A stretch of 64,000 nucleotides of DNA from Haliclona indistincta (lineage: Eukaryota; Porifera; Demospongiae; Haplosclerida; Chalinidae), in contig OZ024786.1 of the NCBI GenBank assembly GCA_964017065.1, forward strand, positions 11,412,578-11,476,577, written 5' to 3'. Of the stretch, positions 21,501-30,368 are shown one piece after another. Under the pieces are notes generated by a model that saw nothing but the letters and a program-made list of their open reading frames with translations, did not search any database and was not told the DNA's origin. The translations under genes and the position numbers were made by a program. Position 1 is the stretch's first letter. The number at the start of each line of letters is the position of its first letter.

Positions 21501-23222
21501 CAGCTAGCGGCAGAAGGATTGGAGAATAAAAGGTTCATATTTGACAGTATACCATGCGATCATATGGGCCTAATGCAAAGTACTGAGGAGGAAATGATGA
21601 TCGGTAGTTCGTCATCATACTGCTTCTTGCACCTAACTCTACAGGAATACCTGGCAGCTTTACACTGGTCACGAATGGAATCTAAGGATATATTAGAATT
21701 GGTTAGCAAAACAAACTTGTTTCCTCTCAATACACTCGCTAGAGATGGGATTGATAAAAAACCAGTTCATTATCACTGGCCAGCTCTTTACTTCTTGTCT
21801 GGACTTACTAAGCTCACTTTCATGCCCATGCATTTGTTAAAATCATGCCTCTCAGCAGCATATGGTGAAGTGAGTACAAATTTTGCTCCACAGCCTTGTC
21901 GCCCTGCACAAAATTTGTCATATTTTAACATTGCTTTTAAGCGGGGCACACTAGAATTTTTCAAGCCAGTAGTCAATGATAACGCTGGCTCTAAATGCAG
22001 TCCGTACTTTTTCCAATTGCTATTTGAAACACTGTCTCATGATTTAGTTAACAGAATTTTCGCAGGAGAACTGGTTCGTCCTGTAATAACAAATCCACTT
22101 GATTGCTTTATTACCTGCTGGTGTGTTGCAAACAGTAGCACCACATCACAATGGACTCTTGATATTAAGGACGAGCTGTTAGAAACCTTTATAAGATATG
22201 CTGAGAAATTAGGATGCAGTTCAGTAGAGCATCAGTGTGGGCCAATCATAGGACTTAAGATAGATCCCAGTGTTAAATATTTAAAAGAACCGCCAAAGAC
22301 ACTTGCCTTGTTGCCTTCACTTATTCCACGCGTAGAATATCTTTTGATCGTTTCTGCAATGGACATGGCTCCCTTGCTATCTAATCTACATCTACTAGTT
22401 GCTCTAAATTTTATTGCTTTCTACTGTAATGTTACTGAAGGCATTAAAACTTTACAACCTCAGCAATGCCCATCACTTTCTACCGTGATAATATACAATT
22501 TAAATTTTGCTTCTTACATGATTCCTTCCGTAATCTTTCCGAGTATCAGCACAGTCGTAAGCCTCAGGATCCCTACCATATCTGGAAGCAACCTTGATAT
22601 TTTATGTAGTACTTTGTGCAAGAACACTTGCCGCCTAAGAGAATTAAAATTAATGGATTTGGAACTAAGTACTGAGGATGCACATTGGCTTGCACAAGCT
22701 CTAGAGATGAACAGATCACTAAAGAAATTTTTTATAACTGGTATGGGTTTAAAAATCTCTACTGATGGTCACGTACTTCTCCGCCAAGCGTTAAGAAATC
22801 ATCCGACGATAGAAGACTATGAACTACCATTTAACCATTATGCTGATCAAATATTACCACAATCACCTGAAAATACAGTCACCACTGAAGGCAAAGATTT
22901 GGAATTAGCTCTGGCATTGAGTCTATCTGAATCAAAGCAAAATAGCGAAGAATTAGAGAAAAATGAATTAGCTCACGCTATCATCAGCGAGGATGAAGAT
23001 TTGGAATTAGCCCTGGCATTGAGTTTATCAGAAATTAAACAAAAGAGCGAGGAAGAGAAAGAAGAATTACCCAGTGACAGCAATGAAGATCTGCAATATT
23101 CAAAGCGTCCTTCAGTAGCAGAAGATGAACAAAGTCTGCTGCAAACCGATAATGGTACTACCAATCAGATTGAGAATTTGGAAGAAAGCTCTGCTAAGCC
23201 AGCTGATCGAGCCAGCCAGTAA
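18580..23222 (+). CDS. NLR immune receptor: 2A leader, CARD-like, NACHT, LRR, two UIMs
   Basis: Three exons, 18580-18808, 19332-19649 and 20422-23222, join in phase 1 at both introns with GT/AG ends to give 1115 aa. Residues 33-65 are hydrophobic and run into DVELNPGP (67-74), a 2A peptide. Exon 2 (about 82-180) is an all-helical, CARD-like death-fold domain. NACHT follows: P-loop GCPGIGKT at 292-299, Walker B VFLVLEGFDEL at 364-374 and sensor VTSRP. A short ribonuclease-inhibitor-type LRR region lies near 921-986. The tail has two ubiquitin-interacting motifs, DLELALALSLSES (about 1007-1022) and DLELALALSLSEI (about 1040-1057). NLRs sense intracellular danger and oligomerise through NACHT. 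In known 2A-NLRs of echinoderms and sponges, the 2A region doubles as a secretory signal when skipping fails. The CARD assignment is the least certain part. Confidence 0.88.
18778..18801 (+). other. 2A-like translational recoding motif in NLR exon 1
   Basis: Codons 67-74 read DVELNPGP, a full match to the 2A consensus, directly after the hydrophobic stretch VVTVIFFLLMLCG. Skipping would release a 73-residue leader and start the NLR body at Pro74. Read-through would leave the hydrophobic leader attached and could route the protein to the secretory pathway. Confidence 0.88.
19729..20325. repeat. 600 bp near-perfect palindrome in NLR intron 2
   Basis: The arms 19729-20010 and 20042-20325 are reverse complements, starting CAATGTGGCAAGGAA and ending TTCCTTGCCACATTG, with a short central loop near AAGTTTTTTGAACAAG. 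The match is interrupted by only a few small differences. No clear target duplication flanks it. It lies wholly within the intron 19650-20421, so the pre-mRNA could fold into a long hairpin. Confidence 0.85.
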
Positions 23223-24275
23223 AGAAAAGAAGTGAAGAGATTTTAATGCATGTTACTGTATATCCTAGTGATTATTTTGTAAATTACACCCATTGTAAAA
23301 AATTAATAATGATCTTGATTTGTTGACACAGAGAAAAATTGATACAGTAGTCTCTCACAATTGATGCAATAGTCTCTCAAAATTGATGCAGTAGTCTCTC
23401 AAAATTGATGCGATAGTCTCTCAAAATTGATGCAGTAGTCTCTCAATAATTAATTCACCATAGAACATGTACTACTAGCGAACTAAGCATGCTAAGCCCA
23501 TGGAACATCGAAATTTGTTATATATTTGGCCCAAGCTATTATAAGTGTCTTCATGTGTTCCAAACAACTGCCTAGACCTAGTGCAGGCTCACTCTGATCA
23601 ATCAGCACTAGAATTTGGAGGCTTTATGCAATCACCACAAAGATTAGTCACATCATTCTCATGCAAGCAGACACTATTAACACTTGACCATACATGCCAA
23701 GGTCTAGAAACTGAAATGCTGGTCACATATATATTTTTGTTATTAATAGCCATGGACCTGTAAGAATGCAACCACAATTGTGTAGTTGCTAAAATGTAGG
23801 TCAACGTGGAGTTTTTTGCACTAGTGTATGTGTATCATATAGGTATGATATACCATATCCATCGGCACCTCAAGAACACATGCACATCTATAGACAAGAC
23901 ACTATAGCCCGCATGCTAGATGTAAAAAGTTAATTTCTATTATGAAACAAATCGAACGAGTGCAGAGCAAGTACCGAAGGTTCAAAGGTTATTATTTATT
24001 ATTGCAGGGACCCAGAGGGTATAAGCATGATAACACAGTATACTCATACTGAATAAATTACGAGATATGAATAAAAACCTCACGCATGCGCCGAGGGTTA
24101 ACTAAGCTATACAAAAAGAACTAAGCTATACAAAACAACTAAGCTATGCAAAAACAACTAGTATAAGCTATACATAAGGAAAATACACAAAGACAAAAAA
24201 AAGAACAAAAAAGCATAAGGCATGCAGTCAGGTAATTATAATGGAATTGAAAATCACTGCATTATGCATGTGAGT
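23223..24275. other. Spacer between NLR and first receptor gene
   Basis: It contains the 21-base repeat array at 23333-23450 and a sequence shared with the 3' flanks of the other receptor genes (GCATGCTAGATGT...AATTTCTATTATGAAA). A series of AACTAAGCTATACAAAA repeats runs at about 24105-24180. The two opposite genes converge here, and I see no other gene. Confidence 0.55.
23333..23450 (+). repeat. 21-base tandem repeat array after the NLR stop
   Basis: About five copies of a unit with core ATTGATGCAGTAGTCTCTC and small variations. The duplicated NLR pseudogene has only about two units at the homologous place (38517-38570), so the array expanded or contracted after the duplication. Confidence 0.85.
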
Positions 24276-27200
24276 TCAAATATCAAACAGTAGTGGTTCT
24301 CTTGCTAACAGCACTGGAGAAGAAGACTCATTCTCTTTACTAAGATCTGGAAACTCCAGTACAAACTGATGCTCTCCTCTATGTGAGCCATACACTATTG
24401 ATGGTGGGGATCCAAGAGGAGGTCTGTCCTCTTCATCATTGTCATCTGCTGCTACCTGAGACACTTCTATATACTCTGGTCTATCTCTAAACCCTAGCCT
24501 TCTCTTGATCTTCTTGAGGTCAAATTTCCACCAGAGGTGCGTCGCCATGGTGACAAGACAGGCAACAAAGGACAGACAAACAGAGACAATGGTTGCTGTT
24601 TGATAATCCATTGACCCAAGAGAAGCAGTAGCCAGACTGACAATGCTCAGGAGAAATATGTTGAGAAGATAGAATACTTCAAGTGCACTCAGATATGCTT
24701 TTGTATACACACCTTTTGTGAAAAACCAAAATGTTAAAATACCCACTACACTCAAAATGATGATATAAGCATTGACAACAGCCAATCCTCCTGAAGTGAA
24801 GGAGAATGTCACAGTGAGAGTTAGTCGCACCATCAGAGTCACTCCTGTCCAGAATCTATATTTGTCTTTGTAAGGTCCTCCATAAGCATCAAACAGTGGC
24901 TTAAACTTAGCCACTGGATTCCATCTGTGCTGTGGAATACACTTGTGACTGTATCTCTCCAGCAGAGGAGCACACAACACTAAAATAGGATAAGCCAGTC
25001 CAACAATCAGGACACCACAGGAGACAACTACCAGAATAAGGTGTTTAGTACTGCCATACTCAATGTTCCCATCTACACTCCACACCGTCAGTATACTGCC
25101 ATTGCATTGCAGCTGAGACATGGAAAGAGCATTAGTGACTGTGAGTAGGAGTTTAGTGTAGGACATGAGAAACAGTGTAGCTAGTGCTGGGACGGCATTA
25201 GAGCCACACAACCTGCAAAGCCACACAGAGTAGCGACAGCCCACAATAATACCACCCATGAGCAGGAACAGGTAAGCAGGAAAGACAAACTGTAGCCAAG
25301 TGTTCCAGTAGCCATCCAGTCCATCAAACAAGCACACTTCAATACCCAAGTCAAGGTTCAGCCAAGAGATGAACTGGCTCACCACAGGAATACTAGCATT
25401 TGGGAAGAAGAAAGCTTCATTGAGCTTCACCATATTAGCATAGAACAGTAGTCCATTGATAGTTCCTACAGAGAGACTCAAGTTGAGGATCATTAACACA
25501 GCCACCAACACTATGCCAGCGATGGCAAACACTGGCAACAAGAAAAGATACCAGTTAGAGCAAGTACCACAGCGGTTAGATCCCAGCATGATACTAAAGT
25601 GAGACTGGCATTGTCCACACAGTATACCTGTTCTATTGGCCAAACACTGACGATCAGGTGCCATGATGTCAAATGAGACATCGGATTGATTGCAGTAGTC
25701 AAAATGACAATTAGTAGTACCAGTTATACACTGAGTGTTGTTGATGTAGCCAAACCAACCATTGCCTGATCTCATGAAGTTGAAAGGTGTGGCTGACAAA
25801 TTGCATTGGACATTGCTAGTATCCAAAAATTGCTCACATTCACACTGTCCTTTGATCTCAGTGAAACCAATTGGACATTCTATAATGTCCACTCCAATAG
25901 ACACGCCCAAGTTTGGTAGTTTACCATCTACTCTGATATCAACCAGTGCTGTTGTTGAGGATGTGTTCTGCAAGAGAATGTTGAGATGGAAACATTCAGT
26001 GGTTTCATTTTGTCCAAAGTATCGAACTAGTCTTGAATATTGAGCGGTGACCTTAACGGCACCAGGACTGGTACCACCATAGTATCCTACTGTTGCTATT
26101 GTTGTGTTGATCTCTAGTCCTGGATATGTTTGAATATGATGGGTCCTATCAGAGCAGTCTGGTAAGTTGGTGGTGGTGTTACAGAAGCAGACCATAATGG
26201 GGTCAGAGGACATGGAGGAGAGTCTGTCAGTGTTACTGAAATTAAGATGTTTCATAAGAGGAGTGTCAAAGTACCAAGAGGTTTCATTAGAATGTCCTAC
26301 ATGTGATACACTGTGCCGATGATCATCATCATAATATGCATCACAACCCATCAGTATAGCTCCATACATATCACTCCCTCCTTGCCCTGCTCTGTTTCCC
26401 GAGTAGATCACTGAACCAGAAGCTCCACGAAGATTGATGGTACAATGTGAATTTGGCAGATGTGAATTGATTAGTGAAATTGGCAGTTGTGAATTGAATA
26501 GTGGGTGTATCACAAGAATTGCTCCGCCATGTTTATCAGCAGTGTTGTTGTACAGCAACAACTCACCATATACTACAATGTAGACATTGTTCATGAGTAC
26601 AATACCAGCTCCCTGTGTGTTTCTGTTGTTCTGTATCACATTGCGACCAATGAAAAAGAATCCGTGGGTGCTCTTCAAAATAACAATTCCAGTCATGTTA
26701 TTATCAGATATTAGACAGTTACTAATAGTACCGCAATTTGTATCAAAAATATGCTTCCAGACACATAATAAAATTAAATTAAAGTCATCATTTTTATGAA
26801 TCATGATAACCGACTGATTTCCTGAGTTGTTTGAGAATGTACAATTGTTGATAATGTATGATATGCCACTCACATATAAAATTGCTGTCTCACTTTGACT
26901 TCTCTCAATAATACAGTTGTCCATTGTCAACGATTGCATATTATGAAAAATATTCAAACCTTGAAATTGACCATCAAAAAACACGGCATTTTCAGTTTGC
27001 TTAGTAATTCTCATTCTGGTGTTCTTAAGGCTGACTCTAGTGCAACAGCCTTTGATAATCACTCCATTCAATGACGGTGTTTCTGTGTGTGTGATAGTTG
27101 AGTTCAGTATAGACAATGATGAGTCATGTGAGTTGAAGCTTTGGAAATTAATCTCACTAGCTTTAAAACCTTCATTTTCCACCAAGTTAGTGTTCTCAAT

Positions 27201-28154
27201 TGTGATTTCTACTCGAGTAGTGTCAACCAAGAAAAACATACCTCCTGTACCTTGATGAAAAGTATGTCCATGAAAGAAAAGACAGTTGCTTATAGTAAGT
27301 GACACAATACCATTACCAATCATCAGTGCTCCCAAACCAGCTCCAGAAATTAGCATGCCTAGGCCAAATGCTGTGTTATGTGAGAGCACCAGATGACTCA
27401 ACAGTACTCTTACTGAACCAAATTCATATTTTGCTAGTAAGGATATGCCTCCTCCACCTTGTTGAACACTACAACAATTGGTCATATTGGAGTGTGATAG
27501 CTCTAGTGTGTAGCCTGTATTGCTGTGCTGAGTATCATAGACAATGCCTACTCCACCACCATATACAAATTTGGAGTTGATATTGCACAATGCTGAATAA
27601 TAGTAGGAGCAGTTGGTGATGATGACATTGTCACAGTTATGGACATATAGTCCATATCCTGTCATGTGTTGTATTGAATTCTTGAGAAAGAAAAGATTCA
27701 CGACAGTATCAAAGTACATCACAGCTTTGTTATCTAGTCCTCCACAGTTGACTAGTGTAAGACCTTCAATAGTGATGCTATGAGAGGTATTAAAGTAGAA
27801 CCCTCCTCTCCCTCTAGCGCAGTTGATAATGACAGTAGACTTCATCACAGTCTCCTCAGCTCCTGCTACCGGCCACTGACCTTGTCCCTTCAGAGTCAGA
27901 TTGTGTACATACCTGACATGTACAAGATCCTCTCTGTCAAAGCTGTGTTCTCCTTCCAAGAAGATGATGGTGATGTCAGAGGTGAAGAAAAGGTCCGGCT
28001 GGGAGATGTAATAGGGGAGGTTGTGGCATATTTGGTGTGGAGGACATGACTGTTCAGCATCATCAGCTGTGACATAGTAGACATCAGTGGTTGGGAAAGC
28101 AGTGAGAGGTACAGCCAACAACAGCAGCAACACTAATACGAGTGCAGCAGCCAT
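24276..28154 (-). CDS. Beta-helix ectodomain, multi-pass membrane receptor-like protein, copy 1
   Basis: A single 1292-codon frame. It has a signal peptide (VLVLLLLLAVPLTAFP, about 5-22), then a long region (about 90-590) of short repeats rich in N-linked sites and 'ITNCSY/LTISNCLFF/INNCTFSNN' strands, typical of a right-handed parallel beta-helix. A Cys-rich module (about 759-870: ECPIGFTEIKGQCECEQ ... NRTGILCGQCQ ... CGTCSNW) leads into about eight membrane segments (near 868-897, 954-972, 990-1012, 1038-1062, 1102-1122, 1125-1143, 1155-1180, 1187-1210). The cytosolic tail is acidic and Pro-rich (DDNDEEDRPPLGSPP). The family is familiar from sponge and cnidarian genomes but has no established function; a surface recognition role is inferred from architecture. 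Confidence 0.9.
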   Translation of the reverse strand: MAAALVLVLLLLLAVPLTAFPTTDVYYVTADDAEQSCPPHQICHNLPYYISQPDLFFTSDITIIFLEGEHSFDREDLVHVRYVHNLTLKGQGQWPVAGAEETVMKSTVIINCARGRGGFYFNTSHSITIEGLTLVNCGGLDNKAVMYFDTVVNLFFLKNSIQHMTGYGLYVHNCDNVIITNCSYYYSALCNINSKFVYGGGVGIVYDTQHSNTGYTLELSHSNMTNCCSVQQGGGGISLLAKYEFGSVRVLLSHLVLSHNTAFGLGMLISGAGLGALMIGNGIVSLTISNCLFFHGHTFHQGTGGMFFLVDTTRVEITIENTNLVENEGFKASEINFQSFNSHDSSLSILNSTITHTETPSLNGVIIKGCCTRVSLKNTRMRITKQTENAVFFDGQFQGLNIFHNMQSLTMDNCIIERSQSETAILYVSGISYIINNCTFSNNSGNQSVIMIHKNDDFNLILLCVWKHIFDTNCGTISNCLISDNNMTGIVILKSTHGFFFIGRNVIQNNRNTQGAGIVLMNNVYIVVYGELLLYNNTADKHGGAILVIHPLFNSQLPISLINSHLPNSHCTINLRGASGSVIYSGNRAGQGGSDMYGAILMGCDAYYDDDHRHSVSHVGHSNETSWYFDTPLMKHLNFSNTDRLSSMSSDPIMVCFCNTTTNLPDCSDRTHHIQTYPGLEINTTIATVGYYGGTSPGAVKVTAQYSRLVRYFGQNETTECFHLNILLQNTSSTTALVDIRVDGKLPNLGVSIGVDIIECPIGFTEIKGQCECEQFLDTSNVQCNLSATPFNFMRSGNGWFGYINNTQCITGTTNCHFDYCNQSDVSFDIMAPDRQCLANRTGILCGQCQSHFSIMLGSNRCGTCSNWYLFLLPVFAIAGIVLVAVLMILNLSLSVGTINGLLFYANMVKLNEAFFFPNASIPVVSQFISWLNLDLGIEVCLFDGLDGYWNTWLQFVFPAYLFLLMGGIIVGCRYSVWLCRLCGSNAVPALATLFLMSYTKLLLTVTNALSMSQLQCNGSILTVWSVDGNIEYGSTKHLILVVVSCGVLIVGLAYPILVLCAPLLERYSHKCIPQHRWNPVAKFKPLFDAYGGPYKDKYRFWTGVTLMVRLTLTVTFSFTSGGLAVVNAYIIILSVVGILTFWFFTKGVYTKAYLSALEVFYLLNIFLLSIVSLATASLGSMDYQTATIVSVCLSFVACLVTMATHLWWKFDLKKIKRRLGFRDRPEYIEVSQVAADDNDEEDRPPLGSPPSIVYGSHRGEHQFVLEFPDLSKENESSSPVLLAREPLLFDI

Positions 28155-29236
28155 CAGCTAGTCAGTAGTGTTCTGTATTTCCAAGGCTTACTGAAAAGAT
28201 TCAGGCTAGATAGCTTTATTATGCATGCGGGATGTCACAGAATACCTCATCATGTCTCATATTACTGACACACAACAGTAATTTCATACTAATTAACTCA
28301 AAGTTCTTCAAATTGTCAGAAATATTTAAATGCATTCTTCATCTGTAACTCTGTTGCTGTTTTTTTACAACTATGCTTAAATATACATGCCAGTTGAAGT
28401 GGAAATGTAATAATACTATCATTGCCGCTCAGCAAGAATATGTAGGATGACTGCGAATTAAGATGGTGGCTACCGGCTCATGTATGAAAATGAGTTATCG
28501 CACATAATTATACATTTCTACTGCATTTTAACTATCTCCAAGTGAATCTGAAGTGTAAGCACTTGTAAGAAGTCTATAAAAGTTGCAGGGACTGCTTGCT
28601 TGATGGCCCAGTGAAAATCATGATGGCGACTCTCAGAGAGGTGAAGTGGATGCAAAACATATCTCATAATTATTACATGCAACAGCATAATTTCTGACTA
28701 ATGACCTCAAAGTTCATAAAATTGTCAGAAACATTTAAATTGCATTCTTCGTCTGTAACTATGTTGCTGTTTTTAACAACTATGCTTAAATATGCCAGTT
28801 GAAGTGATGTAATTATACAGCAATTCATTATCATTGCCGTTCGGCAATGATAGGTATAGTAGGGCAGATTTTTGGACCTTTTTAGAGGAATGGGGGCACA
28901 CTGGATAAAAGCACCACAATATAATCTTCATATTTTAAGTGCAAATATTTTAATAAGACCCAGCAAAGAAGTTGCAATTTTTCACCTTGTTTATGTAGAA
29001 TAAAAAATTCGTTGTGGGTATTTTTAGTAACCAAGCTGCAGCTGCTTCCTTTACCTTTATTTCAAGCCTACTAAATTGTCTTGCTAGCTTTCTTACATAT
29101 TCATAACATCATGAGAAGGTAAGTATAACGTATTTAGTTGATTTATAGTTATCTTTATCCAAGAACCTTGTGTGTATTCAGTAAACAGTACAATTCTGCC
29201 ATCATGTCAACAACCTTCTAATGAATCCTTTTCAGT
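28155..29236. other. 5' flank of receptor copy 1 with dispersed repeats
   Basis: This flank is shared with the other receptor copies. It contains two tandem-like blocks of a repeat (TTATCATTGCCGCTCAGCAA hairpin, ..GATGACTGCGAATTAAGATGG.., TGTGAAAATGAGTTATCGCAC) that recurs at 35090-35360, 44290-44540 and 61385-61630. At about 28860-29100 lies the block 'GGGCAGATTTTTGGACCTTTTT' ending in a good splice donor (AAG|GTAAGTATA) that precedes the HEEADTR relic. Confidence 0.5.
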
Positions 29237-29400
29237 GACTAGTGCAACTCTAGAAATGTCACTATGTGATCACGAAGAAGCAGACACTCAACTTATTGTG
29301 CCATATTGTTGATGCACTGAATAAGGGACAGAATTACGTACAATGGACACAGATGTTGTTGCCAATACTCATTGGAAAGATCTTTCATTTTATTGCTTAA
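29237..29400 (+). pseudogene. Relic exon of a HEEADTR/TVDTDV-family gene (copy a)
   Basis: After a splice acceptor (AATCCTTTTCAG) the sequence reads SATLEMSLCDHEEADTQLIV, then a frameshift and stops, then MDTDVVANTHWKDLSFYCLKCG. The order HEEADTR ... TVDTDVV is the hallmark of a nuclease-like protein family that is abundant, often as transposon-associated copies, in sponges and cnidarians. The frame is broken, and the downstream part has turned into TTACAGTCTTTCTTGCACTA repeats. The nuclease interpretation is from memory of the motif. Confidence 0.6.
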
Positions 29401-29412
29401 AATGCGGTCTTT

Positions 29413-29600
29413 CTTACAGCCTTTCTTACACTATCATACAGCATTATCTTACAGTCTTTCTTGCACTATCTTACAGTCTTTCTTGCACTATCTTACTGCC
29501 TTTCTTGCATTATCTTACTATCTTTCTTACTACTGTTTTTCTTGCACTATCTTACAGTCTTTCTTGCATTATCTTACAGTCTATTTTGCACTATCATACA
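29413..29600 (+). repeat. Degenerate tandem repeat, about 22 bases
   Basis: Repeats of a TCTTTCTTGCACTATCTTACAG-type unit (19-22 bases) run for about 190 bases. Shorter versions occur at 39340-39480 and 45280-45390, always directly after the HEEADTR relic. Copy number differs between units, as expected for slippage. Confidence 0.8.
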
Positions 29601-30368
29601 GTCTCTCCTGAGATCAGCAATCATGTGCTTTAGGGGCTCACAATCTTCCTGACATTGCCCAGAAAATCATCATCCCCTTTCTGGTAGATCCCTGGAGTTT
29701 AAGTGTGCTCTAGCCAGGGTAGAGAGCTCACAGTGACACTGTTCTGAAGTGATTTTCCAGCCGTGCAAGTCTTCCTTTTCAATTTATTTTTTGTTTTCCT
29801 TTACTAGAACTATTTCATTATGCTTGATGGACCAGTCCCTCAGTAGCTAGTGCCATTGACCTACAGTGTATCACCTATTTTACACACTTGCCCATGTTAA
29901 CATTCACTATAGCATGCATGCTAGATGTCAAAAGTTAGTTTCTATTATGAAATAAATCAAACGAGTGACAGAGTAAGCACCAAAGGTTCAAAGGTAAAAA
30001 GGTTATTATTGCAGGGACCCAGAGAGTATAAGCATTATAAAAACACAGTATACTCATACTGAATAAATTACGAGATATGAAAAAAACCTCACGCATACGC
30101 CGAGGGTTAACTAAGCTATTCAAAAAGAACTAAGCTATACAAAGAAGAACTAAGCTATATGCAAAAAGAACTAAGCTATACAAAAAGAACTAAGCTATAC
30201 AAAAGGAACTAAACTATACAAAACAACTAAGATATGCAAAAACTAGCATGTCATCTCGATGGGCTCCTGGCTATACGTAACAAAATATACAAAGACAATA
30301 AAGAATAAACAAAACCTAAGTAAAGTTATTATAATGGAATTGAATATCGCTGCATTATGCATGTGATT
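29601..30368. other. 3' flank of receptor copy 2
   Basis: Shared with 39490-40161 and, in part, with 23880-24275. It includes a conserved ATTTCTATTATGAAATAAAT block and an expanded array of AACTAAGCTATACAAAAAG units (30107-30245). No gene. Confidence 0.5.

Noticed and set aside
25511..27580. + strand and alternate-frame ORFs over the receptor genes
   Set aside because: They are shadows of the intact - strand frames.
29343..29652. ORFs rich in LSYSLSCTILQ
   Set aside because: They are translations of the 22-base TTACAGTCTTTCTTGCAC repeat.
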